This document shows positions 11,746 through 22,809 of a stretch of DNA of 64,000 nucleotides, in pieces. Positions within the stretch are counted from its first letter, which is position 1, and each line of letters begins with the position of its first letter. Under the pieces are notes generated by a model. It had not been told where the DNA came from. It did no database searches and was given only the letters and a program-made list of their open reading frames with translations. Made by a program: the position numbers and the translations under genes. Source of the DNA: Zerene cesonia (Eukaryota > Arthropoda > Insecta > Lepidoptera > Pieridae); NCBI RefSeq assembly GCF_012273895.1, contig NC_052102.1, forward strand, positions 9,542,002 through 9,606,001, given 5' to 3'.

Positions 11746-12390
11746 ATGTCGGTATATTGTATATTACAAGTGTTAAAAGGGTGTGATTCTAAAGTTTGTA
11801 TACGTTTGATTTTTTTTTTTAATTTATTCACACATTTTTTTTTATATAAAGCGTGATTGGGCTGCAATATTTAAAATGATTATGTATTCATTTATTTACT
11901 GAAAGTCTATCATTGTATCAGCTTATTTAATTTTGCCTTTTGATATGTATTATCCTAAAAGATGTACATAAATCAATATTTGAACTAATAATGAAATGGT
12001 TCTACGCTTTGAATTTGCAAACCTGTTCTCAATAATTCAGTTTATAAGTTTGTCACATAAGCTCAAAACTACTGTAGAATTATGTTACTGAATTAGCAGT
12101 TGGATACAGACCGTCTTTGAAATACAAAATTATATAACATTATATGGTAAAAGATAGATAGATAGATAGAATAGATAGGATAGGTTCTAACGAAATAAAA
12201 AGAAAATCCGAAACGAAGCGATTGTATGAAACTGATACCATTATTAAGATGGCACCCGATAACAGTAAATAGAAGAAAGCACGTGTTCTCAAATCTTTTT
12301 TCAAATGGGTTGCTTTATCAATTCTTATAAAAAGTTAGTTTAATAACCAAAGTAAAAGAGTCATATGCGAGTAAGACTCGTGATACTCTC
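11746..12390. other. AT-rich DNA with (GATA)n
   Basis: A (GATA)n run with one interruption lies at 12152-12180; poly-T/poly-A tracts are common. Nothing else was recognised. Confidence 0.55.
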
Positions 12391-12404
12391 GTGACCATGG
12401 CAAC
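12391..12404. promoter_or_regulatory. RFX X-box-like palindrome
   Basis: GTGACCATGGCAAC fits the RFX half-site pair GTNRCC-NN-RGYAAC. RFX factors act on ciliary and neuronal genes in animals. A single site in non-coding DNA is weak evidence. Confidence 0.2.
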
Positions 12405-12482
12405 CGTTGCTTAATCTCAATTTATATTATCTGTTGTTATAGCGGCAAAAAAAAACTTATTTTTTTTTTATTTTATTGTTCT

Positions 12483-12606
12483 GCTATGACGATTCATGAA
12501 ATACAGCCTAGTAAAAGGACCTACAGACAGGCAGAGAGACACACAGTCGGACAGGAAACTTTAATTTGCAGGGTTTTACCCTTTGAGTACCTTTTAAAAG
12601 ACCATA
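12483..12606 (-). repeat. Interspersed repeat K, 5' part
   Basis: Minus strand: AAAGGTACTCAAAGGGTAAAA, then a GTCTGT/CTGTCTG-rich stretch. This matches the first part of the copy at 54417 (GGTTCCGTACAC ... CTGCCTGTCTGTCC). Class unknown. Confidence 0.45.
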
Positions 12607-12964
12607 ATAAAAGTAAGTATTCACAAATAAGACTTAACTAATTATTATTAAAATTCCGTTTCTACTAAGGAACTATTTTCTAGAATGAATGAAGTCCAGA
12701 TTAGTTCTTTTAAATTTAAGTGGTTAGTTAATTAGATGCTTGAGCAGTTCTTTCTCGTGAGTTCATTGTTTATTCATTGTTTTGTTTGCAACTAATTGCG
12801 GAGTAATGCGCGTCTCAACTATTATGTTTCCGTTTTATTGGAAAACAATTTTCCATAATTAATTACAAAATGGCTGCGTGATGTGTGTGGGTATGCGTGC
12901 GGTGGTTTGGTTTCAATGGTAATGATATATTAAAATTTACATCGAATTCCATATTTGAGCATAA

Positions 12965-13010
12965 ACTAGCTTCTCCCGCGTCTTTGCTCATCTCACCTTA
13001 TATACTGCCA
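12965..13010 (-). mobile_element. Helitron 3'-end remnant
   Basis: ACTAGCTTCTCCCGCGTCTT is the reverse of a CTAGT terminus with a damaged hairpin; only the end is recognisable. Confidence 0.4.
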
Positions 13011-13159
13011 TAACGTGACGTTCGGTGCTTTTTCAGGCCCATCGAGTCTTGGTGGATATCCCTGTTCAATGTTTGATTTATCTATCAATAAATGCTTTAC
13101 AATTCCCATGTGTCTTTTAATAACCAGACACCTTAGGATCTTCAAGAAAAGAGTATATT

Positions 13160-13265
13160 TCTATTTAAAAAGTCGGCAGCGCACTCGCGTTGTCCCTGGC
13201 ATTGTGGCTGGATATGGGCGACTTTTCATCGACACTAACCGTTGTGACGTGTCTGCTACGTTACC
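13160..13265 (+). repeat. Interspersed repeat L fragment
   Basis: Contains AAAGTCGGCAGCGCACTCGC, then GGCATTGTGGCTGGATATGG and a decayed form of the GCTTACCATC block shared with family D. I recall this AAAGCCGGCAACGCACT type of repeat as widespread in Lepidoptera. It explains why an open frame across 13015-13308 exists without being a gene. Confidence 0.5.
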
Positions 13266-13595
13266 TCCTAGATCAAAAGACACACTTAAATCAAGTAATA
13301 ATATATAGTAATAATAATATATAAGTATCAGTAGTAATGTGAGGTTTTAATGCTGGTATAAATATATTCGTCGTAATGTTACTTTAATGTCCATTCAACT
13401 GTTCTAGGCTATTGAAACATCAAAACATGAATTATAAATAGCACTTTAGATTTAATGCATTTAGTATTTAATTTAAAGGCGTATTTATATAAAAGCAATT
13501 TACTTACTGGCTTGCATCGTTTTATTGGCGGAAAACTGTGTTGTTGAAAGAAGCGTTTCAATAATAAATTAAAAATTAGTACGTAGCCTTTTATC

Positions 13596-13768
13596 TATTT
13601 CCTCATCCTTCCAAATGCATTTTTTTATTCCGTCATCAATCTTTTCCTTAACTCTTACCCATAAAGACCGGCGGGACATTGCAGAGTCCCTACCGCTACG
13701 AATGTTCATGGGTGGTGGTTATCGCTTACCGTCAGCCGAACCACCAGCTCAGTTGCCCGCTAATATAT
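13596..13768 (+). mobile_element. A-tailed element, family D (3' half)
   Basis: Blocks TTTCCTCATCCTTCC, GAATGTTCATGGGTGGTGG, ATCGCTTACCGTCAG and CAGTTGCCCGCTAATATATA appear in the family order. The internal hairpin is largely lost (CATTGCAGAGTCCCTACC). Confidence 0.6.
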
Positions 13769-13917
13769 AATAGCTAACAATTAACGCTATGTGTTGCTAT
13801 AGATGTGAAGAAATAAGAAAACAAGATTAATATTATGTATGTACAGCGCTGTTCATTCTATCAAATCCTTATTAAATTTAATACAGATCAACAAAAAAGA
13901 GCAAACCTAGATATTTC

Positions 13918-14219
13918 ATTCATCATCATCAGCTCATACATATTCCCACTGCTGGGACACAGGCCTCCTACGAGGGTTCAGGACATAATCCACTCTAACC
14001 AAGTGCGGGTTGGCAGATGTCACATATCGTCGAATTTTTGATTCTTGGACATGCCGGGTTCCTCACGATGTTTTCTTTCACCATTTTAAGCTGTGGTGAT
14101 GCTATCCACATGTGCAGATAAATTGAAAAATCAATTTATTTCCTGCACGCTCGCCCGGTCCCGAACCCCGACTTATCGATTTTGAAGTCGGAGGTTCTCA
14201 CCACTGAGCCACCACTGCA
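13918..14219 (-). mobile_element. Near full-length tRNA-derived SINE
   Basis: Minus strand starts GCAGTGGTGGCTCAGTGGTG at 14219, has B box GGGGTTCGGGACC, and ends in GATGATGATG at 13918. The body is complete apart from point changes and a small deletion near 13997. No clear target duplication was found, so it is probably older than the copies at 11123 and 30071. Confidence 0.85.
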
Positions 14220-14595
14220 TTTTATACTATAATAACCTGAATATAAGATGAAAATAATACCAAAGTAAAAATAGAAGCCATTTTAGACGATATAAACGTC
14301 CAACCATATATACGTCCTTTATTCCAACAATATCCAACATCGATCGTCACGTGTATTACCGAGCAATTTGTATAATAAAATTCAGCGTCCCAAGTTATGG
14401 ATTCTGCCCGCACGTTCCTCAAATGAAGATGGATTGCTATCATCGTCTGTTTGGCTAGGACCTCTCGTAATTTAGATTTTATGCATTGAAAATAGTATGA
14501 CCCTACTTTTGTCGTTGTTTACGGTCTGCGTCTGTAAATCGTTGCTTTTAGACAGGATTATACGATTCACTGGAATATATAGAAAAACATATTTT

Positions 14596-14752
14596 ACTAG
14601 CGGTCCGCCCCGACTTTGTCCGTGCTACAAATATAAGCAAATAACTCGGATAACGTACGAATTCAATGACAAAAGAATATGGCAAATCGGTCCAGCGTTG
14701 CCTGAGAGCGTTCAAAGTGATAAATTCTTCAGTGCTATATGATTAGTAGAGA
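14596..14752 (-). mobile_element. Helitron-like element, family H
   Basis: ACTAGCGGTCCGCCCCGACT is the reversed 3' end and TATGATTAGTAGAGA the reversed 5' end. The body shows AATCGGTCCAGCGTT, the complement-side counterpart of the family H ACCGATTT motif. The hairpin is weakened. Confidence 0.55.
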
Positions 14753-14878
14753 TACGGTTAAGAATAGAATACATCGGTCTTAGAAAGTAAAGCTCAAAAT
14801 ATAAATAGAACTTTTATTCATCCTATTCCTGAACGGATGGTTTGCGTATGTTGGCTGTAACACTACCAACATTGATAA

Positions 14879-15090
14879 TCCTACTAATCCTACTAATATT
14901 ATGAATGCGAAAGTTTGTAAGGATGTGTGTGTGTGTTTGTTGCTCTTTCACGCAAAAGCTACTGAACCGATTGCAATGAAATCTGGTACGTAGATAGCTG
15001 ACCAACTGGAATAACATATAGGCAACTTTTTATCCCGATATTCCAACGGGATACGCACTTACGCGGGTGAAACCGTGGGGCGCAGCTAGT
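14879..15090 (+). mobile_element. Non-autonomous Helitron-like element, family A
   Basis: Begins TCCTACTAATCCTACTAATA, so the 5' terminal unit is duplicated. It carries a GTGTGTGTGT microsatellite, then ACTGAACCGATTGCAATG, and ends GCGGGTGAAACCGTGG hairpin (one mismatch) and GCGCAGCTAGT. It immediately precedes a candidate exon at 15180. Confidence 0.8.
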
Positions 15091-15179
15091 ATAAAATATT
15101 TTCCACTTACATTCTCTTTCACGAAAACTCATGTTTATGTTAGATATATTCTCATGTCTCCTGGCTGATACATTATCAG

Positions 15180-15332
15180 GAATACCCCCTTCAGCATTGC
15201 TCTCACACCAAATTCCACCACAACACTCTCAAAAAGCGTTCATAAAACCAACAATCAGTTTGAAGGCACCGCTGCACTAACAATGAATAACGAACGCATT
15301 GTTCCAGCGCCGCAGAAAGTGATAAAAGAATC
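15180..15332 (+). other. Candidate internal coding exon (153 nt)
   Basis: The stretch lies between an acceptor-like TCTCCTGGCTGATACATTATCAG and a strong donor GTAAGT at 15333. One frame is fully open: one base, fifty codons, two bases. Both bounding introns would be phase 2, a symmetric exon. The peptide is polar and Thr/Asn/Ser-rich (for example MNNERIVPAPQKVIKE near its end), like a disordered region. Many third positions are C or G, unlike the AT-rich surroundings. No domain is recognised. It does not join in frame to the candidate at 17396. Chance cannot be excluded. Confidence 0.33.
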
Positions 15333-16099
15333 GTAAGTCGCCATAAACCTGAATACATTATTTCGTGGAGACTGTTATTTTTAATATTGTTTCGAGTTAT
15401 GGAGGTTTTGTTCGGGGCACGCGTTGCGTTGTCTGTGGCGATTTTGAATAAACATTTTAAAAAATTTCTACAGCATTATCTTCTTCATTCAAAAGTTATT
15501 ATAATTAAACTAAAGTATTATCTGGTTAAGACTGATCGATCACCAGCATGCCTGTAACAGTAGATCAACGAAATATCATAAGTCACAGAAAACTCCAACT
15601 GAAATGTATTCGTTTCTTAAAAGTCGTGTTAAATCCATTATTTCCATTATTATCCAACTTACGCATACGATAACAGAACAAAATATGAACACGTTCCTTT
15701 TTTAAACACAAAAATTACGAATTTGGAACAATAATAAATAACGCTTATTCACTATTTGTTTTTTCAAAGCTTATTATATTAGCAGATCATAAATATTTGC
15801 CCTAATAAAATGTTAACATAAAATGCCATTTACATATAAAATGATATATTAACAGTAACCATATTAATGCGATGAAATAAATACAGTGTGCGCATAAAAA
15901 ATTGAATCATAGCTATTCATTTTGACATCGCCGTTGGCTCGCGTTTTTCTAGCTGGAATATAAATTAAACAACGTATGATATATCGTTCAATAGCGAGTC
16001 TTGTGTAGTTTATGATTTACGGCCTGTGTATGTTGACCCGTGGATGTATGGAGTTGGGCTTGATTGCATAACCCTTCCGGGGAATAGTGATGTAGCTGG
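15333..16099. other. AT-rich DNA, no feature identified
   Basis: If 15180-15332 is an exon this would be intron. No repeats were recognised. Confidence 0.45.
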
Positions 16100-16152
16100 A
16101 GGAAATCGGTACTTCCCCGGTGCGAGATGGCCGAACCGTGCTCGACTCCCAC
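16100..16152 (-). mobile_element. Family D 5'-end fragment
   Basis: GGTACTTCCCCGGTGCGAGA and CCGTGCTCGACTCCCACAC match the 5' end of family D in reverse, with an internal deletion of the CCCAATTCGTGCCGAAG block. Confidence 0.5.
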
Positions 16153-17169
16153 ACTTAACTTACTAAACGTTTTTTATAAAACCTTGACGTATATGGATCT
16201 ACTGCATCAAAAAACATAAAATGTATGACTAGCTTCACGATCTATGATTATTTGATAGTGTGTTAAAAGCATAATGCTAAAAAATTTATACGATAAAAAG
16301 AAGTCACGAATATACATACCTCTAAACATTTATTTTATGATTAAAAACATGTTAATATACGGGTTATCATTATAAATACTTCACTTATTTTTAACTGATA
16401 GATAACCCGCCAGATAGGAACAAATAAAACTGATGCACAGAGATATTTATGACCTAATTTTATGAATAACTCTTTAATTAAGCGCAGCTAAAGCAAGAAA
16501 CACCCGTTAGTTACATATAATATATTCATTAAACAGCCTAAAAACCTAGTATTCCCCGTTCCTACACAGCCACGGACCATTAAGTCGAAACGCGATATAT
16601 AAATTAATCTTACAACTTATTGTTTCAGGTAAGAACGTCAAAGAAAATCGTTTAATTGCTATGGAAAAAGCGAACGGTACGTGACTCGCAAATGAATAAT
16701 AATGATATTTGCTTTTGACTTGTATGAAACCCTAAAAGAATATTGAATGGAAATGAAATTATCTCAATGTACTGACACGGCGTTTGTGTGTTTGTTAACT
16801 CAAACTCAAACATTTATTTATGCAATTAGACTACTAGAAGTACTTTTGAGTCGTCACAACTATGCTCCGGCGTCTCGTTTATCACCGGTTCGGAAAGCAG
16901 TTACAGAGAAGAGTCAGCAAGAAAGTTCGGTAGTTACCGATAGTTGTTTTTATTAATTTCAATTTTAGAATTTAATTTTACATAATATGCATGATGCCTA
17001 TCGTAATAATGATTTATGTAAAATTAACATAAAAAAAAAATTGTAAATAACATTTTATAACGTGTTAACCGACTTTTAAAAAATTAGGTTATTACTAGAG
17101 GAAAGGAGATAAATATTTGAATGAATGAATGAATAATATAAAACGGAATCCTTAAGACTCGATCTCGAT
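16153..17169. other. AT-rich DNA, no confirmed feature
   Basis: TTAACCGACTTTTAAAAAAT near 17065 may be an end of repeat J. An open frame at 16747-16956 on the plus strand has no recognised domain. Confidence 0.45.
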
Positions 17170-17311
17170 CTACTTTAAACGGACAGATTTTATTCAAACT
17201 TTGTACACTTATCAAGGATCCGTGACAATACAATAATTTCACGATTTTATCATGTTATCCTGATTAGAATCGCCAGGATTAAATAACTTCTTTTTAACTC
17301 TGTATAAGAGC
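17170..17311 (+). repeat. Interspersed repeat M, copy 1
   Basis: Shares with 55146-55293, in the same order and strand, the blocks CTTTAAA-GGACAGATTT, CAAACTTTGTAC, TATCCTGATTAG-ATCGC and AGGATTAAATAA. Identity is moderate by eye. Class unknown. Confidence 0.5.
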
Positions 17312-17395
17312 ACGTGAGATACGAGTAATTTTGTGTTGTCTAACATTAGCCTGTTTGTTATTTTATTGAATTATATTATTATAATATTCGTTTAG

Positions 17396-17609
17396 ATAAC
17401 ATATACGAGTGCAGTACACATCGAGAGACCCACTCGATTTCCGGCGCGTACTCTGGCGGCGATACTGACTAATTGCGAGTGTCCTCGAAACAGAAATTTT
17501 CATTTAATCCACGCGTCTGCGAGCGACGCTCCGAATCGACGTAGGAAATTAATATCGTCGATATTCAGTTATAATAAATACCGTCGTCGGTTGTATTATG
17601 TTTTTGAAT
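17396..17609 (+). other. CpG-rich candidate exon (214 nt)
   Basis: A 92-codon stop-free frame at 17396-17674 without any methionine spans a CpG-rich core (17425-17540). A T-rich tract ending CGTTTAG precedes it, and GTAAGA, a good donor, follows at 17610. The predicted peptide (for example IERPTRFPARTLAAILTNCE) has no recognised domain. CpG richness in AT-rich insect DNA suits either an exon or a promoter-type element. It is not frame-compatible with the 15180 candidate by direct splicing. Confidence 0.28.
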
Positions 17610-17761
17610 GTAAGAAAGGACTGGTATATTATTGCGTTGATGATGGATTCCGTTCGAATGTTAATGTCTTTTAGTCTTGGAGTCAGTGGTTTCAATGACG
17701 TAAACTCTTAGATTGGGACACGGATTGTCATACTATCGCAATAATCACACTAATATTATAA

Positions 17762-17976
17762 ACTAGCTGCACTCCGCGGTTTCACCCGCGTAAATCTATA
17801 TCCCGTAGGAATATCGGGATAAAAAGTAACCTATGTGTTAATCCAGTTGTCCAGCTATCTACGTACCAAAGTTCGTTGCAATCGATTCAGTAGTTTTTGC
17901 GTGAAAGAGTAACAAACTTACACTCATCCTCACAAACTTTCACATTTATAATATGTATAATAGGTTAGAATAGGAT
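17762..17976 (-). mobile_element. Helitron-like element, family A
   Basis: ACTAGCTGCACTCCGCGGTT marks the reversed 3' end, and the 5' end lies at about 17976 (TTAGAATAGGAT). It meets, 5' end to 5' end, the next element on the plus strand. The 3' hairpin is intact (CGCGG/CCGCG). Confidence 0.75.
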
Positions 17977-18181
17977 TAGTTGGATGTAAAAGTTTGTTTG
18001 TTTGGATGTTTGTCCGTCAATCACACTAAAAGTACCGAACGGATTTTGATGAAAATTGGTCTACAGACAGGGTATAAGCTGACTTGCGTAATAGAATACT
18101 TTTCATCCCGATTTAAGGATCCCCTGAGTTAAACCAGGAATTTTGATACCCGGGCAGAGCCGAGCCGGACGAGCGTCTAGT
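17977..18181 (+). mobile_element. Helitron-like element, family G
   Basis: Carries GTTTGTTTGTTTGGATGTTT, the body motif CGAACGGATTTTGATGAAAA, and ends CCCGGGCAGAGCCGAGCCGG with a decayed hairpin, then CGTCTAGT. The copy at 45567 is the same family in the other orientation. Confidence 0.65.
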
Positions 18182-18619
18182 TTTATATATTTATATAGTT
18201 AATAGTTGATTAATAGGCACAAGAATGTTCTAAGTATTGACTGTATCTTAACATATTTTTTTGAATTGTGTAAAATTATTTAAATTATTAACTTACTATC
18301 ATAGTGAAGGCACTTAATGTTATGATTTATTTCATCTCAACGCTGTGTGCTTATACAGTGCACTTTTCACGGCCTTTCTACTGAATGTGAGCTGTTAAAA
18401 TTGCATCAGAGTACTTTACGAGACGGAGTCACTTCCCTGGGATTACTTAACTGTTATTATATTCTGAGATATTGCAATGGATGACTTTTATATGAACTTA
18501 GTATAGATCACTTTAGTACTGAATTAAATATTGATATGTGTTGTAATTTATATTTATCTTTATCTTTATCATTGTTCTCCCTTGTTCAGGGTAGATTCTA
18601 AACCTAAATAATATAAAAT
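18182..18619. other. AT-rich DNA up to an assembly gap
   Basis: No feature recognised. TTATCTTTATCTTTATC near 18552 is a short simple run. Confidence 0.5.
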
Positions 18620-19619
18620 NNNNNNNNNNNNNNNNNNNNNNNNNNNNNNNNNNNNNNNNNNNNNNNNNNNNNNNNNNNNNNNNNNNNNNNNNNNNNNNNN
18701 NNNNNNNNNNNNNNNNNNNNNNNNNNNNNNNNNNNNNNNNNNNNNNNNNNNNNNNNNNNNNNNNNNNNNNNNNNNNNNNNNNNNNNNNNNNNNNNNNNNN
18801 NNNNNNNNNNNNNNNNNNNNNNNNNNNNNNNNNNNNNNNNNNNNNNNNNNNNNNNNNNNNNNNNNNNNNNNNNNNNNNNNNNNNNNNNNNNNNNNNNNNN
18901 NNNNNNNNNNNNNNNNNNNNNNNNNNNNNNNNNNNNNNNNNNNNNNNNNNNNNNNNNNNNNNNNNNNNNNNNNNNNNNNNNNNNNNNNNNNNNNNNNNNN
19001 NNNNNNNNNNNNNNNNNNNNNNNNNNNNNNNNNNNNNNNNNNNNNNNNNNNNNNNNNNNNNNNNNNNNNNNNNNNNNNNNNNNNNNNNNNNNNNNNNNNN
19101 NNNNNNNNNNNNNNNNNNNNNNNNNNNNNNNNNNNNNNNNNNNNNNNNNNNNNNNNNNNNNNNNNNNNNNNNNNNNNNNNNNNNNNNNNNNNNNNNNNNN
19201 NNNNNNNNNNNNNNNNNNNNNNNNNNNNNNNNNNNNNNNNNNNNNNNNNNNNNNNNNNNNNNNNNNNNNNNNNNNNNNNNNNNNNNNNNNNNNNNNNNNN
19301 NNNNNNNNNNNNNNNNNNNNNNNNNNNNNNNNNNNNNNNNNNNNNNNNNNNNNNNNNNNNNNNNNNNNNNNNNNNNNNNNNNNNNNNNNNNNNNNNNNNN
19401 NNNNNNNNNNNNNNNNNNNNNNNNNNNNNNNNNNNNNNNNNNNNNNNNNNNNNNNNNNNNNNNNNNNNNNNNNNNNNNNNNNNNNNNNNNNNNNNNNNNN
19501 NNNNNNNNNNNNNNNNNNNNNNNNNNNNNNNNNNNNNNNNNNNNNNNNNNNNNNNNNNNNNNNNNNNNNNNNNNNNNNNNNNNNNNNNNNNNNNNNNNNN
19601 NNNNNNNNNNNNNNNNNNN
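18620..19619. other. Assembly gap, exactly 1000 N
   Basis: The round length means a placeholder of unknown true size. Open frames spanning it are artefacts. The right edge falls inside a Helitron-like copy. Confidence 0.98.
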
Positions 19620-19859
19620 TAGTCAAAGGTGACTGACTGACATAGGGATATGTCAACGCACAGCCCAAGCCACGGATCGGATTTGTAATTTGACATGCAG
19701 TACTGAACAGATCGGAAACATGCAGATAGATGTTATGACGTAGAGATTCACTAAGGAGTTTGATAAATTCTAGCCCCAATAGGATAAAATAGGAGATGAA
19801 AGTTTGTACCAGAAAAATTTATTAAGACCGCGCGGGCGAAATTCAGGCCACAGCCTAGT
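19620..19859 (+). mobile_element. Helitron-like element, (GACT)n family, cut by gap
   Basis: Starts at the gap edge with GTGACTGACTGACATAG, followed by GTCAACGCACAGCCCAAGCC, TAGATGTTATGACGTAGAGA and GATGAAAGTTTGTACC, and ends CGCGCGGGCGAAATTCAGGC then CAGCCTAGT. The true 5' end is hidden in the gap. The 3' hairpin is damaged (the GCCGCG arm has decayed). Confidence 0.65.
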
Positions 19860-20497
19860 CATTTAATAATTCACGTGTTTTAAACAATTAGATTAACAAT
19901 ATAATAATAGTAAATTAGTTTAGAAACACTATACAACACAATGAAATGTTAGAAAACTGTTTAGACCTGGCGATCCTAATCAGGTAATAACATAAACTCA
20001 TTAAATTATTGTATTGTCCTACCGATCCTTGCTAAGTGTCAGTTTGAAAGAAATCTGTTCGTTTAAAGTGGGTGAATATCTAAAGGAATCAGTTACATAC
20101 AGAGATACAGGTGAAGCTAATAAAAGCGTGTTATTAGGGAAAATATTTATTATATTATTGAATAGAGCTCGCTCTGAATTAAACTGGAATCCTATCGAAT
20201 GTTCTGGATTTCCCAGAAATCCCAACAACCATTTATAACTCACTGCATAGTTTCATTGCAGTAAATTGTACATTCGATTTAAAGCGAACTATGTATATAC
20301 TAAACTATTTATATGAATGAATTCGATACGATTCTTCGAATTCTGTAAGCCGCTAAAACCGAAGTGCTTATGAGTTCCTACTATTTCTATACAAGCTTTG
20401 TTCATGGTTTGTATTAAATTGACTACTGATCTGTTACCATTCGAAACTAGTACTTCTCCTTGTTAGAATATTACTATATGTATATGATATATGTTAT
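19860..20497. other. AT-rich DNA, no feature identified
   Basis: Overlapping open frames on both strands at 20014-20243 (74 codons each) have no recognised domain. Confidence 0.45.
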
Positions 20498-20702
20498 ACT
20501 AGCTGCGTCCCGCGGTTTCACCCGCGTAAGTACGTATCCCGTTGGAATATCGGGATAAACATTTGCGTATATGCTATTACAGTTGTCCAGCTGTTTACGT
20601 GCCAAATTTTATTGCAATCAGTTCAGTAATTTTTTGCGTGAAAGAGCAACAAACACACACATCCTTACAAACTTTCGCATTTATAATATGATTAGGAAGG
20701 AT
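20498..20702 (-). mobile_element. Helitron-like element, family A
   Basis: Reversed 3' end ACTAGCTGCGTCCCGCGGTT; body and 5' end (TTATAATATGATTAGGAAGG reversed) are present. A full-length copy with scattered changes. Confidence 0.77.
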
Positions 20703-20892
20703 TAGAAGAAGGAGTGACGTACTTACTTACCACGTAATTTTCATAATTACTTTTCAATTAAAAAATTTGCAATTTTCACAAAAACGCTCATTCTTTCGCA
20801 AAATTATGTATATTCATTTGGAAATTATAAAAGTACAGCTAAGAAAGACTAGCTTTGAAATTTACTAAAAAAATATATTTATATAAAGCACA

Positions 20893-21269
20893 AGCTTTTC
20901 GTACGCGGCTTCGCCCGCGTAGAGTTCCCTTATATATTTTTATTATATATTGGAGTAGAGCTTAGAGTATTTTCTTCGCATTAAAAAGTATGGTTTGTTT
21001 ATTTCCACGTTTAGCTCCATCTTCATACCAAGTTTCATCAAAATCGGTTTGACAATAACGAAATTTCATTCAAACTTTCATCCCCTCTTTCAACCCTTTC
21101 TACCCTTTTTTGCGATAAAAGTATCCTATGTCCTTTCCCAAGTTCAGATCTATCTTCATACCAAATTTTGTCAAAATCGGTTCAGTGGTTTAGGTGTGAA
21201 AGCGTAACAGACAGACAGACAGACAGAGTTACATTCGCATTTATAATATTAGTAAGGATTAGTAAGGAT
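20893..21269 (-). mobile_element. Helitron-like element with (GTCT)n, internal duplication
   Basis: Reversed 3' hairpin CGCGGCTTCGCCCGCG at 20903-20918; reversed 5' end carries GACAGACAGACAGACAGA and TTATAATATTAGTAAGGAT twice. The body holds two copies of a unit with CTTCATACCAA and TTTGTCAAAATCGGTT (near 21020 and 21160), an internal tandem duplication. Hitch-hiking (GTCY)n repeats have been described in lepidopteran elements. Confidence 0.7.
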
Positions 21270-21283
21270 TCTGTTATAACATA

Positions 21284-21461
21284 GTCGGTAAAGGAGCTGG
21301 TGGATCACCTGGCGGTAAGCGCTGCCACCGCCCACGAACATTACGTTACGTTACTTGTGTCTCTGCGAATGAATTAAAAATTTAAAAATTGTGGGATGAA
21401 GGATCGATGAGAGGAATAAAAGAAAGGGAAGGATAAGGAAAGGGATGCGGGCCTCCGGTGA
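21284..21461 (-). mobile_element. A-tailed element, family D (partial)
   Basis: Plus strand shows GGAGCTGGTGGATCACCTGG, CGGTAAGCGCTGCCACCGCC and GGATAAGGAAAGGGATGCGG, the reversed 3' half. The central region has picked up ACGTTACGTTAC in place of the usual hairpin. Confidence 0.55.
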
Positions 21462-22808
21462 ATTTAAATTTAAATACGCTCAATACGGAATACATCATAT
21501 ACATATTGGTCAGTGTTTGTATAGGTCTCAAAAATTCCGTATTACCTGGCTAAATAAATAGTTACTCGATTGGGAACTATTGAAGGCCCTCTGCGCAGCT
21601 CGGCGCACGGGAACCATTGTTGTTTCAACTTGGTCAGTTTACAAAACTGTTGGGGTGACGTGTTCTGCTATTCAGGTCGGGTTCAGTTGAAAGATGTAGT
21701 TGGATTGGAACATTGGTAAATCGTATTGGGTTTGGGAGTTTTTGTTTATTTATTAGCTGCCTTTGTTTCTGAGGTACCGTCTCTCTATAGACTATCTAGC
21801 TCTGTACTACGAAAATCACAATCGATTCAGCTGTATAACCTATGTACGATAGATGAAGACATGTAAAATAAGAGCATGTGTTCGATTTAAGATATGATCA
21901 GAACACAATTTACAACGTGACTCATTCAATATTTAATTAAATCAAATATTTCAATTATTTAATTAAATAATTATTTCATTAAACAAGATTTTTTTATTAC
22001 AACGAATGTATAGCTCTAGCTCCTAGATGGCTGGATGGATGGAATATGATGTTTGTTTTTCTATTACTAAAAACTTCTATTTTCGTCGGAGTGAAATTTG
22101 AAAAAAAAATTATAGTTTGCATATATAATACATATCATACCATAGTTATCACCCACCACGCGAGCAGAGCCGCGTGATCAAACTAGTCCGACATATAATC
22201 ACTTCATTGCCTTTATAAAAGACTTATAAAGTTTTAAAACCGTCGCGTGCTCAACGCTTTACGAGGACACACGCCGCGTCTTGCTTTATGTGAAAAGTCG
22301 ATTAATTATATTATTGCGGTTAAATGTGTTATACTTTATAACATAAACTTTCTCTGTATCTTATCCCTTATACTAACAATGAAGATTGGTCTATATCTAT
22401 AAATCTTTTAATATTTGCGGCATTATAGATAAGGAGGACGATTTAATTATCATTGGAATAAGACATTTTAATACTTAATATAAGTCAAATACGAGTTAAA
22501 TTCCACATTCATTCGGATTCAAATATCAGTTACACACGGTACAATTACTTAACGTGATGCAAAGCTGTTTCCAGATTGTTCCAGAAGATTCTAGAACGTT
22601 CGACAATTCAATTTCAAGAGTTAATCGCAAGTAAAATAAATACATGTTCACACTTATATGTAATCACATTTAACTCCGACTGTTGCGCAATGCAGTCGCT
22701 AAATGAATTAAAAGCGTCAACGGAGTTCCGGCACAAACTAGCTGTAATAAGTTTATAATGGTATTGTGCTAACAGCGAAAATAAGAACTCGAGTGCTAAC
22801 TCGCTTGT
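21462..22808. other. Mostly unique DNA
   Basis: No gene recognised. GTCGCGTGCTCAACGCTTTA and TCTTGCTTTATGTGA near 22243-22293 resemble ACGCGTGAAGCGACTTTGCT at 11707 and may be another decayed repeat. Confidence 0.45.
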
Positions 22809-22809
22809 A

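Noticed and set aside
13015..13308. 97-codon plus-strand frame
   Set aside because: Half of it is interspersed repeat L.
18569..19779. Minus-strand open frames of 375-391 codons
   Set aside because: They consist almost wholly of translated N; only short ends are real sequence.
20893..21269. CRISPR-like or tandem-repeat array (GACA units)
   Set aside because: It is a microsatellite inside a Helitron-like element; no spaced repeats, and the DNA is eukaryotic.
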